Of a stretch of DNA of 20,997 bases, positions 13,945 to 20,997 are shown one piece after another. This DNA comes from DATFML01 sp964571225. GTDB lineage: Bacteria > Pseudomonadota > Gammaproteobacteria > DATFLG01. The notes under the pieces were generated by a model, which saw only the letters and a program-made list of their open reading frames with translations, was not told the origin of the DNA and did no database searches. Location: positions 1 through 20,997 of the forward strand of contig CAZNBB010000065.1 in NCBI GenBank assembly GCA_964571225.1, given 5' to 3'. The position numbers and the translations under genes are program-made. Within the stretch, counting starts at the first letter, position 1; every line of letters begins with the position of its first letter.

Positions 13945-15672
13945 ATGTGGAAACCATTCGCCGCCAAGGGTCTTACACTCTTGATCCCGGCCTACCATGC
14001 TGGCGGCGGCATCGCCGCCTATGCGGCCGTTCAGGACGCCACATTGTGGTTTGTTGGTCGCCGGAGCCGACTGCACGTCACCTTCGCCGCCATGTCCGTG
14101 TGCGCAGCCGCGTTCCTGTTTACGTCAGCGGGCTATTTTCGCGCCGAATCGGTCTCTGCCGCCGCCACGATGCTGCGGTGGCAAAGCGCCAGCGGATTGT
14201 TCTTTTTCCCTGCGTTGTTCCTGTTCGTTGCGATTTACACTGAGCAGAAGGTCATCAAACCGTGGTTCCTCTTGGTCCTTGTGTTCTTCGCGTCGCTGGT
14301 TGTTGTGGCCTTCACCCATCGTTACGGCGCCCGCTTCACCACTTTGCATTTGGCGCGTCCCCTGATCCTGCCGTGGGGAGAGACGCTTTCTCGGTTCGTC
14401 GGAACCCTGAGTCCCTGGAATATCGTCGCCCGGCTTGGCATGACGGCACTGCTGGTCTGGGCCGCTGTGCGCGCCACGGTCCTATACCGCCGGACAGAGC
14501 GGCGGGCCGCCCTGGTCCTGGCCGGCATTTTTGTGTTGTTTCTGCTCGCGTCTGCCGAAGGACTCTTTGTCGATTTGAATTACGTGCCGTTCATCTACAT
14601 TTCCGGCTTTGTCTTTCTCGCCCTCGTGTTGTTCATGAGCGCCGCCCTGGCCATAGACTTGCGCGACACTGATGAGCGTTTCCGCCAGCTGACCCGCCAC
14701 ATCCAGGAACTGTTCTTCATCTACGACGTGCGCCAGCGGCGCATGCTCTACGTGAGTCCGGCCTACGAGGCCATCTGGGGCCGTCCGCGTAGTGGACTCT
14801 ACGAGAATCCAAACGATTTTTTCGTTCCCATTGACCCGGGGGATCGTGCGCGTACCGGCGCCGAACGGCTGCTGGTCGAGGCAGTCAACGTCGAATTCCG
14901 CGTACGGCATCAAAACGCAGAGCCCTCTTGGGTCCAGGCGCGCAGCATCCCGCTTCGGAGCGCTTCCGGGGATTTGCTTCGCATCGTGGGAATCGCAACA
15001 GACATCACGGAGCAAAAACACCTCCAAGCCACTCGGTTCATGCTGACGGCGCAGCAACGGGACGAACTCGTGTGGGAGGTGCACCACCGCATCCGAAATG
15101 CGCTTCAGGGGGCCGCAAGTCTTCTGCGTCTGGACGCGTCACGCGACGCGCAGATCCGGGTACCGCTGGAACACGCCGTCCTGCATTTAGAAGCGCTTGC
15201 GATCGTACATGGACTGCAGGTCCAGGGGCGCACCGCCTGCATCAAACTCGACGACGTCCTCAACGCCATCATCGCCGCCGTGGAAGTCGAGTGTGGGGCC
15301 CATATCGACTGCATGCACCGCAGTGCACCGCAGTGGGGCGTTACCGTGTCCGAAGCGGAATCGGTGCCTGTGGCGCTCATACTGAACGAGCTTCTAATGA
15401 ATGCGGCCACACATCAGCCGGATGGGCCAGTGCGCACCGTTGGAGTCACCGTTGATGCCGATCAATCACAGGTTTGTATAGGTATCGAAAACCTCGCGCC
15501 TGCCGGGCCCATGACCTTCGATTTGTCGGCCGCAAAGGGGCTGGGGAGCGGGCTTCGGCTCGTAAAATCGCTCTTGCCGAGCCGAGGGTCACACCTCACG
15601 ATAACGACGACGGGCTCGCACGTGCAAGCGAAACTGTACTTTTCCCCACCCGTGCTTCAGAGGGAACAATAA
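13945..15672 (+). CDS. Membrane sensor histidine kinase: multi-helix N-terminus, PAS, HisKA_2
   Basis: A 575-aa kinase starting at ATG 13945, with GGAGGA at 13933-13938; an upstream in-frame TTG (13930) overlaps that SD and is rejected. About seven helices fill residues 20-238, resembling 7TM sensor modules. A PAS domain follows (about 243-357, ending GIATDITEQ). The H-box is of HisKA_2 type: WEVHHRIRNALQ (377-388), phospho-acceptor His380. The ATPase domain has an N-box LILNELLMNAATH (478-490) and a G-box GLGSGLRLVKSLL. The usual DNGxG motif is not recognisable, as in some divergent members. No response regulator is adjacent, so it looks orphan. The ligand is unknown. It could be read as a fluoride- or redox-linked sensor only by position, which is weak. 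Confidence 0.85.
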   Translation: MWKPFAAKGLTLLIPAYHAGGGIAAYAAVQDATLWFVGRRSRLHVTFAAMSVCAAAFLFTSAGYFRAESVSAAATMLRWQSASGLFFFPALFLFVAIYTEQKVIKPWFLLVLVFFASLVVVAFTHRYGARFTTLHLARPLILPWGETLSRFVGTLSPWNIVARLGMTALLVWAAVRATVLYRRTERRAALVLAGIFVLFLLASAEGLFVDLNYVPFIYISGFVFLALVLFMSAALAIDLRDTDERFRQLTRHIQELFFIYDVRQRRMLYVSPAYEAIWGRPRSGLYENPNDFFVPIDPGDRARTGAERLLVEAVNVEFRVRHQNAEPSWVQARSIPLRSASGDLLRIVGIATDITEQKHLQATRFMLTAQQRDELVWEVHHRIRNALQGAASLLRLDASRDAQIRVPLEHAVLHLEALAIVHGLQVQGRTACIKLDDVLNAIIAAVEVECGAHIDCMHRSAPQWGVTVSEAESVPVALILNELLMNAATHQPDGPVRTVGVTVDADQSQVCIGIENLAPAGPMTFDLSAAKGLGSGLRLVKSLLPSRGSHLTITTTGSHVQAKLYFSPPVLQREQ

Positions 15673-16276
15673 TCGGACACGCGACCGCCAACGGCACCCA
15701 CAGCGCGCGCGAGGTAAGCGCGCGAACTCGCGCTCGGACATGTCGACACGCCGTGACCGCGTTCGAGAGACCGATGGCACGTGTAGCCAGGCACGGAAGT
15801 GCCGACGCTGGGGGGGCGGAACGCATCGCGCTGAAGTGCATCGCCGTCCATCGTCTTCGGGCAATCACGCTGGACGGTCGATTCGACGCCTTCGGCATTG
15901 GGCATTGGGTAGAGACCGTCCGCGCATGTTGTACCTGGCGGACCGAGGCCCCGCCTCGCGAGCCGCGGGCCGATGATCTCACCAACGAATCCCGCACCGG
16001 CTCACTGACCTGTAACGGCGCGTACGGCAACGCGATCGCTTGACGTGGGTCAATTCAGTGTCGGTCCCAGCCGCCGATAACCGCGGTCTCTGTGACCGTG
16101 TTCCCGAAAACTCGCCTAGGGTTGGAATTGGGGTGCTTACGGTCGACCCCGTCCGGATGACTCTTAAGTTGAAAGTCATGGCTCTACCAACGGCCCTATG
16201 AACGTGCACCGCAGCCTCGGCTCCCGCTGTCGGCCAGAAGCCGTCAGTCACGCCGCCATTGTTTCACGTCCGTTTG
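15673..16276. other. Gene-free convergent region
   Basis: About 600 nt between the kinase stop and the 3' end of copD on the other strand. Arg-rich open frames on both strands lack ribosome sites and known motifs. I see no strong terminator for either side. The only small feature is a CATTGGG tandem duplication near 15895-15908. Confidence 0.45.
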
Positions 16277-17446
16277 CTAGACAGCAGCCGACGGTGGCGC
16301 GACCCTGTGGGGTGGGCGTGGTGCCTGATGTCCACTGGTGCAGTTGGTGGCATTAGTTTGCGGGTGTACGGGCCACAGGCTTCTGTGTAGGCGTTGCCCA
16401 TTAGCTTCAATGGGACTGTTCGACGCCGGACTCGACAATGCAGCCCCGTTTCGAAAGTGGTGTATGTCTGTCGGTGGCATAGCGTGATGTAGAACCGCGG
16501 CGGCGGCGAGGACGGCTATGGCGAGCAGACTTTCCGCGTTTACGGCGCGTGCGCTGACGCGTAACGGTCCCGCGTCCGGCGCTGGCAGGTCCCGGGCGAC
16601 CCGGGTCCCCTCGATATACCTAGGGCCAAATGGCGGGAGTTGGCGGGGCGTACGGCTGGCCCAGCGCGCTAGTTGCGGGAGTTTGACATAGCGATTATGA
16701 GCACCGATGCCGACCATGCAGGCAACCAATGCCAGTTTCACCAACAGAATCTGGCCGTAGCGACTATCCCAAAGCGACCCAATCCCGCCCAGCCCTTCCC
16801 AGGCGTTCAGTGTCCCCGTGATCACGATTACCAGCAGAGCGGCCCCCGCCGTTGCGGATAGGCGCTCGAACACTTCCATCACCAGCGTACGCTGATCGTC
16901 AGCGACACTGCTAAGCCACGGCATGACCTGCAAGGACATCGCGAATAGCGAGCCGACCCACACCGCACCAGCGATGACGTGAACACTGTCTATCCACACA
17001 GCCGCAGAGAAGATGCCTTGGTCTCCCGCATGACCTGTGGCACTGCGGGAGAAGACAACGAGGAGCAGCGCGCCGCCTGCCAGCCACTCGACGGTTCGCC
17101 CACGACGTCGATGCCGACCCGCGAGCCAGCACAGCCAGAGCACACCGACGGCACCCATCCGCCACGACCAGATCAGACCATACTGGGTCCGTTTGAGCAC
17201 AAGAGGCAGAAAGTGCCCGAGTCCCGAGAAGGAGGCGCCACTAAACTCCAGGGTCCGTGAGGCCAGCAGCACGCCACTCGCCACGGTCAACAGCCCCGTC
17301 GCCCAGCCGAACCCTGTCCAGACCGTAGCTTTCAGGCCACCGGGAGCAGTGCGCGGAAGCAGCCGGAAGGCGCAGACCAGTGCTCCGATACATGCCGATA
17401 TGGCCAACACATCCAACCATGTGGCGAAGACGAAGAACGCGGCCAT
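16277..17446 (-). CDS. copD: Copper resistance protein CopD, with unusual C-terminal tail
   Basis: A 389-aa inner-membrane protein of the CopD/PcoD family with about eight helices, thought to take copper from periplasmic CopC into the cytoplasm. Family motifs include SATGHAGDQG and DSVHVIAGAVWVGSL near residues 135-170. The family core ends at about residue 325 (LHHAMPPTDIHH). The remaining 65 residues are Pro/Ala/Ser/His/Asn-rich, hydrophilic, and unlike CopD, suggesting read-through after a lost stop or a frameshift. The start lies 10 nt after the copC stop with no strong SD, so translation is probably coupled. Confidence 0.87.
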   Translation of the reverse strand: MAAFFVFATWLDVLAISACIGALVCAFRLLPRTAPGGLKATVWTGFGWATGLLTVASGVLLASRTLEFSGASFSGLGHFLPLVLKRTQYGLIWSWRMGAVGVLWLCWLAGRHRRRGRTVEWLAGGALLLVVFSRSATGHAGDQGIFSAAVWIDSVHVIAGAVWVGSLFAMSLQVMPWLSSVADDQRTLVMEVFERLSATAGAALLVIVITGTLNAWEGLGGIGSLWDSRYGQILLVKLALVACMVGIGAHNRYVKLPQLARWASRTPRQLPPFGPRYIEGTRVARDLPAPDAGPLRVSARAVNAESLLAIAVLAAAAVLHHAMPPTDIHHFRNGAALSSPASNSPIEANGQRLHRSLWPVHPQTNATNCTSGHQAPRPPHRVAPPSAAV

Positions 17447-17456
17447 GCGATCGTCA

Positions 17457-17828
17457 CTAGTTCACGGTAAAGGGGTATTTGCCCTCAGTATGGTGTCCGT
17501 CGCGCGCCACGACGCTCCAATGGACCCAGTACTGACCAGGGCGCAACGGCTTCAGCACGACTTCAAGCAAACGCGGATTCGTAGCGCTGACGTGACCGTG
17601 CCCTTTGCTGACGCGCTCGCCGTCGGGGCCCGTGACCGTAACTTTCGAGAACAAGACGTTCAGGTTCCCGTCAAACCAGATGCGGACCCGCTTGGGGGCT
17701 GAAGAAACCGTCGCACCCACCCGGGGCACCGACCTCTCCGGGAATGCGTGGGCCACGGCCGCCGCAGGCAACAGCAGCGCAGCGCAGAGCCCCACCACAT
17801 ATTGGATTCGTCGGATACCATGTTGCAT
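17457..17828 (-). CDS. copC: Periplasmic copper-binding protein CopC
   Basis: A 123-aa secreted protein. The signal peptide (1-26, ending AAAVA) should be cut before His27, giving a mature N-terminus HAFPERSVP. His27, Asp110 and His112 (ARDGHHTEG) form the expected Cu(II) site at the N-terminal amine. The Met-rich Cu(I) motif of the classical CopC is absent, so it is a Cu(II)-only type. ATG at 17828 with GGGAG upstream at 7-nt spacing. Cotranscribed with the outer-membrane-like gene (56 nt upstream) and copD (10 nt downstream). Confidence 0.94.
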   Translation of the reverse strand: MQHGIRRIQYVVGLCAALLLPAAAVAHAFPERSVPRVGATVSSAPKRVRIWFDGNLNVLFSKVTVTGPDGERVSKGHGHVSATNPRLLEVVLKPLRPGQYWVHWSVVARDGHHTEGKYPFTVN

Positions 17829-17884
17829 GCTCTGACTCCCGCAGCAAATGGCCAGAGCGTCTCACGGCCCTGGCAGAGGATGCC

Positions 17885-18799
17885 TCAACGAAAGATGGGC
17901 GCGCCGAGGCTGTGGGGCAAAACGTCGTCAAGGTACACGTCCACACCGACGAGAACCCCCACGTGGTTGCCGGAGGCGCGGTTGGCCGGAATCTGGGCCT
18001 CGATGCCGACCTGGTAGTACTTGCCGAGCCAAACGACGCCCGGGTTGATGAACCCCGTGGTGTCCTGGTTTCCGGTGTTTCGACACAGTGCATCGCTGTC
18101 GACGCATTTCGATACGGTGTACTCCACAAGGGGAACCATCTTGTTGAACGGTGCACTCAATCCGACGTCTTCAACGAAGCTCTGTAAATACGGAATGCTG
18201 TATTGCACGGACAGTCCGCCGTTGAACATCCGGGGCTGGGAGGAATCCTGTGGGATGTCCTCCGAAACCGCCCCGGTGATCGCGAACGGATGCAGATAGC
18301 GCACAGACCAAGGCAGGTCGCCCATGCCCTTGCCGAAGGCAAATTCGGGCGATATGGTCGAGTAGTCAGCGCCGACGCCACCGCTGCCGGTGTTGGCCAG
18401 ACTGTCGCTTACTGCCAACATGCCGATGGCCTCATGAGGGCCGTTGATAAAAAGCTGATAGGCGGCGCCGACGGAGAGGTTGTCCCAGCCATCCTGGTTC
18501 GGCGACCCCGCCTGCCTCGTCCAGTTGTAGTCCGAGGCGACGCTCAACCCGAAACGCGGGGTGATGGTCTTCGCGTAGGCCAACGATAGGGTATTGGTGG
18601 TGACGCCATCGGCTTTGATCTGGCCGTCATTGACCGCGAACTCGTTTGCCACACCAGGGTCGTCGAAGCTCAGTGTGGCGGGAAAGACCCGCATGCCTGC
18701 GATTGCATGTGCCCGGACCGATTGCGGGACAATCAGACTGGCCCATGAGAGGGCCACAGCCACAAGTAACGTTATTTTTGTGTAAAGCCTGACATCCAT
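17885..18799 (-). CDS. Putative outer-membrane beta-barrel protein of the copper operon
   Basis: A 304-aa protein with a signal peptide of about 31 residues (SVRAHA at the cut) followed by alternating, aromatic- and Gly-rich strands typical of outer-membrane barrels, such as LSLAYAKTITPRFGLSVASDYNW and GGLSVQYSIPY. It ends in Phe-Arg, near the terminal aromatic expected for assembly. It resembles the MetA-pathway phenol-degradation/transporter family in style; this is pattern-based only. Two cysteines (KCVDSDALCRNTG) could form a loop disulfide. ATG at 18799 with AGGAA at 18812-18808. First gene of the operon with copC and copD, which suggests a role at the outer membrane in copper handling. 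Confidence 0.7.
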   Translation of the reverse strand: MDVRLYTKITLLVAVALSWASLIVPQSVRAHAIAGMRVFPATLSFDDPGVANEFAVNDGQIKADGVTTNTLSLAYAKTITPRFGLSVASDYNWTRQAGSPNQDGWDNLSVGAAYQLFINGPHEAIGMLAVSDSLANTGSGGVGADYSTISPEFAFGKGMGDLPWSVRYLHPFAITGAVSEDIPQDSSQPRMFNGGLSVQYSIPYLQSFVEDVGLSAPFNKMVPLVEYTVSKCVDSDALCRNTGNQDTTGFINPGVVWLGKYYQVGIEAQIPANRASGNHVGVLVGVDVYLDDVLPHSLGAPIFR

Positions 18800-18803
18800 T
18801 TAT

Positions 18804-18832
18804 GCACTTCCTACGGCGGACACAGGAAGTGC
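18804..18832. promoter_or_regulatory. 29-bp inverted repeat at the start of the copper operon
   Basis: GCACTTCCT-N11-AGGAAGTGC, perfect 9-bp arms. On the minus strand, the downstream arm contains the SD of the outer-membrane gene, and the predicted transcription start (about 18827) falls in the other arm. It is either a repressor operator over the start site or, with an earlier start, a hairpin covering the SD. Confidence 0.55.
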
Positions 18833-18833
18833 G

Positions 18834-18863
18834 ATTATGGGAGGGCAATGCTTTCGCTGTCGT
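18834..18863 (-). promoter_or_regulatory. Candidate sigma70 promoter of the copper operon
   Basis: On the minus strand, -35 ACGACA (18863-18858) and -10 CATAAT (18839-18834, 5 of 6 matches) are separated by 18 nt. The start is predicted near 18827, 28 nt before the ATG. Confidence 0.5.
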
Positions 18864-18879
18864 GCGACATATCGTCGCA
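18863..18879. promoter_or_regulatory. RegA/PrrA/ActR-type binding site
   Basis: TGCGAC-ATATC-GTCGCA is a perfect inverted repeat fitting the GCGNC...GNCGC pattern described for the RegA family. Its centre (18871) is about 44 bp upstream of the predicted copper-operon start, a normal activator position. It is also about 110 bp upstream of regB, so it may serve autoregulation. A possible -10 for regB is TAGTAT at 18926-18931, with a poor -35. Confidence 0.6.
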
Positions 18880-18981
18880 GGGGCTTCTGACAGATAAATC
18901 AATGCGTACCAGGGATGGAAGCGGATAGTATATGGCCATTGACCGACGACGATCGTCATCCCGTTCTTGCGTGTACCGCTC

Positions 18982-20301
18982 ATGACCACAAACATTCAGT
19001 CCCCTGCCACTTCGGACCCCGAAGCCGGCAATACCAGCCCGCTGGCTCAGGGGCCTGGCAACGCCAATCTCGGGCGCCTTTACGTGATGCGAAATCTCGC
19101 GATCGGCAGCCAGCTTGGCGTGATTATCCTGGCCCGCGAGTTGTATCGGATCCGGCTGCCGCTTGTGCCGCTGCTGGCTATCATAACGAGCCTTGCCATT
19201 GTCAATGCTCTGACATGGCTTCGTCTACGAACCGACCCCGAATGCGGCAACGGGGAGTTTCTCCTGCAACTTCTGGTGGACATTGGCGCCCTGACCGCTG
19301 TCCTCTACTTTACCGGCGGTGCGACCAACCCGTTCGTAGGCCTGTTTCTACTTCCGCTGACGGTCGCCGCCACAGTGCTACAGCGATATTCGGTGTGGAT
19401 GGTCGCCGGGATCACCGTCTGCGCCTATTCCTGGCTGCTCGGTCACTATGTCCCCTTGCCGGCATCCGTCAACGCCACCACGTTGGGGTTCAACCCGATG
19501 GTGGTGGGCATGTGGTTGCGCTTCGTCATCAATTCGGTACTCGTCGCGTATTTTGTGGTGAGCATGGCCGAGGCCCTGCGCCAACGCGATCGCACTCTGG
19601 CGCAGACGAGGGAGGAAAATCTCCACAATGCCCGTCTAGCCGCGCTGGGCATGTTGTCCGCTGGTACTGCTCACGAACTCGGCACCCCGCTGGCGACACT
19701 CGCCACCCTGACGGGCGAGTTGCGCCGAGAATACCAAGGCGCGCAACATGGATCCCTGCGCGGGGCTCTAGACGTGATGCGCACGCAGATCGATCGCTGC
19801 AAAGAGGCTCTGGCTGAGGTGTCCGCCTCGGCAGGCGAGCTTCAGGCCCAAGCTGGGAATGCGGTTCCGGTGCGCGCTTATCTCTTACAGACCATAAATG
19901 AGTGGCGCAAAATGCGCCCCGGCATAGCAGTCGCCCCTCGGCTGGAAGGGCCCGCTTCCAGCCCTTGCATTGTCACGGAGCGTACGCTGTCGCAGGCAAT
20001 CATGACGGTGCTCAACAACGCGGCCGACGCATCACCTGACGCCGTTGAGCTAAAGGCGGTTTGGGATGACAACCATTTGACGCTGGAAATCCGCGATCGG
20101 GGCTGCGGGTTGAGCCACGCCGCCTCAAAGACCGTAGGACAGGCTCCTTTCAGCACGAAAGAACACGGACTCGGGCTCGGACTTTATCTAGCGCACGCCG
20201 CGATCAAACGGCTTGGAGGCGATGTATTGCTGGCGGATCGTCCGGGCGGCGGCACCAGCGCGCGGGTGAACCTGCCATTGAGACAGTTGGTGACCAACTG
20301 A
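18982..20301 (+). CDS. regB: Redox-sensing histidine kinase RegB/PrrB
   Basis: A 439-aa inner-membrane sensor kinase of the global redox system. Six helices occupy about residues 37-197. The RegB-specific TGGATNPF motif (111-118), linked to quinone sensing, is present. The H-box AGTAHELGTPLATL places the phospho-acceptor at His231. The redox-active cysteine is Cys273 in DRCKEAL. The ATPase domain has LNNAADASPD, DRGCGLS and GLGLGLYLAHAAI. ATG at 18982 is chosen over an in-frame TTG at 18967; neither has a clear SD. regA follows after 10 nt. A CAGTTGG/CCAACTG hairpin overlaps the stop. Confidence 0.93.
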   Translation: MTTNIQSPATSDPEAGNTSPLAQGPGNANLGRLYVMRNLAIGSQLGVIILARELYRIRLPLVPLLAIITSLAIVNALTWLRLRTDPECGNGEFLLQLLVDIGALTAVLYFTGGATNPFVGLFLLPLTVAATVLQRYSVWMVAGITVCAYSWLLGHYVPLPASVNATTLGFNPMVVGMWLRFVINSVLVAYFVVSMAEALRQRDRTLAQTREENLHNARLAALGMLSAGTAHELGTPLATLATLTGELRREYQGAQHGSLRGALDVMRTQIDRCKEALAEVSASAGELQAQAGNAVPVRAYLLQTINEWRKMRPGIAVAPRLEGPASSPCIVTERTLSQAIMTVLNNAADASPDAVELKAVWDDNHLTLEIRDRGCGLSHAASKTVGQAPFSTKEHGLGLGLYLAHAAIKRLGGDVLLADRPGGGTSARVNLPLRQLVTN

Positions 20302-20311
20302 TACGCCGACC

Positions 20312-20881
20312 ATGAGATCTTCAACAGCTATCCACAGCCGGACCGCCGATGCTGGCCAGACACTCTTGCTGGTCGAGGATGACGACGTCCTGCGCCAAGT
20401 GTTGACCCGTGCGCTCCATGGCCGCGGGTACAATGTAATGGCCGCCAACGATTTGGAAGAGGCGAAGCATCTCGCCGGGCTACAGCCTCCGGATTTTGGC
20501 GTTGTCGACCTGAAGCTTGGGAATGAATCCGGTCTTGAGTTGATCCAGTATCTCACACGTTCATATCCGGATATTCGAGCTGTCATTTTGACCGGCTACG
20601 CCAGTATTGCCACAGCCGTCGAAGCTATAAAGCTTGGAGCAAAACACTATCTCACCAAGCCCGTTGACGCAGACGAGATCGTCGCCGCACTGTACCGTGA
20701 CGAAGGCAATGCCGGCATCAGCCCACCGGAACGGCCATGTTCCGTGAGACGACTGGAGTGGGAACACATTCAACAAGTTCTTCAACAATGCGGGGGGAAT
20801 ATATCTGAAACGGCGCGCAAGCTCGGTATGCACCGCAGGACGCTTCAACGCAAGCTGCGCAAGCACCCTGTACGTCAATAG
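20312..20881 (+). CDS. regA: Response regulator RegA/PrrA/ActR
   Basis: A 189-aa two-domain regulator. The receiver domain has acidic residues at Glu22-Asp24 (VEDDD), phospho-acceptor Asp66 (VVDLKL), Thr94 and Lys116 (YLTKPVD). The C-terminal Fis-type helix-turn-helix (from about 145) ends with MHRRTLQRKLRKHP, the near-invariant recognition helix of this family, preceded by GGNISETARKLG. Start ATG at 20312, with no clear SD, so coupling to regB is likely. It probably binds the inverted repeat at 18863-18879. Confidence 0.95.
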   Translation: MRSSTAIHSRTADAGQTLLLVEDDDVLRQVLTRALHGRGYNVMAANDLEEAKHLAGLQPPDFGVVDLKLGNESGLELIQYLTRSYPDIRAVILTGYASIATAVEAIKLGAKHYLTKPVDADEIVAALYRDEGNAGISPPERPCSVRRLEWEHIQQVLQQCGGNISETARKLGMHRRTLQRKLRKHPVRQ

Positions 20882-20902
20882 AGCTTAGTAGCTACAATCC
20901 TC

Positions 20903-20948
20903 GACGGAAACTCCAGCCGCCCATTGTAGTGAAGGGCTGCTTTCCGTC
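20903..20948. repeat. Inverted repeat downstream of regA
   Basis: GACGGAAA/TTTCCGTC (20903-20910/20941-20948) encloses CAGCC/GGCTG (20914-20918/20935-20939), giving a bulged hairpin soon after the regA stop. There is no T-tract, so it is at best a weak terminator or an mRNA-stabilising fold. No gene is visible from 20882 to the window end. Confidence 0.5.
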
Positions 20949-20997
20949 CCGGGACAGACGGCGAGCCCAATGACATCCACTGTCCGAGATGGGTCGA

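Noticed and set aside
15474..16043. 189-codon plus-strand open frame
   Set aside because: Starts inside the histidine kinase in another frame, Arg-rich, no ribosome site, no domain.

Overview
This is a GC-rich proteobacterial chromosomal window. The set of RegB/RegA redox two-component genes, an FNR/ANR-type box, an OxyR-type box and CopC/CopD points to a facultatively anaerobic or microaerobic beta/gamma-proteobacterium or Acidithiobacillia-like organism. Copper and fluoride handling together would suit an acidophile, since HF enters cells easily at low pH, but that is inference and I cannot name the species. I see no tRNA, rRNA, CRISPR array or intact insertion sequence.

Layout, left to right. 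(1) 343-1166: a Prx6-type peroxiredoxin behind a near-consensus OxyR site, closed by a strong terminator. (2) 1835-2009: a compact transcription unit with no ORF. It has an FNR/ANR box, a correctly placed -10, a foldable RNA of about 127 nt with a C7 linker, and an intrinsic terminator. It looks like an oxygen-regulated small RNA. (3) 2259-2811 (minus): a cytochrome b561 gene broken by one extra base in a G6 run, next to a further apparently decayed stretch. (4) 3762-13573: the main locus. A promoter leads into a fluoride riboswitch whose expression platform hides the Shine-Dalgarno (SD) sequence of a 39-codon leader ORF. The leader stop overlaps the GTG start of a hyfC-like gene. A tightly packed set of complex I / group 4 hydrogenase-like genes follows (C, E, F, G, fused H+I, B), then the fluoride channel crcB/fluC, a DUF190 gene and an enolase.

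The large subunit of that complex (7088-8578) lacks all four [NiFe]-binding cysteines and the cleavable C-terminal tail, so it should not be a hydrogenase. The membrane antiporter-like subunits keep their ion-path Glu and Lys residues, and the small subunit keeps its cluster cysteines. The best description is an energy-converting-hydrogenase-related (Ehr-type) redox-driven ion pump placed under fluoride control. FluC is a passive channel that needs an inside-negative membrane potential, and enolase is a classical fluoride target. A working model is therefore a fluoride-response operon combining efflux, energisation and replacement of a poisoned enzyme.

(5) 13945-15669: a membrane/PAS/HisKA_2 histidine kinase. 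(6) 16277-18799 (minus): an outer-membrane-like protein, copC and copD. (7) 18982-20881: regB-regA, divergent from the copper genes. The shared intergenic region holds a perfect RegA-type inverted repeat directly upstream of a candidate promoter for the copper operon.
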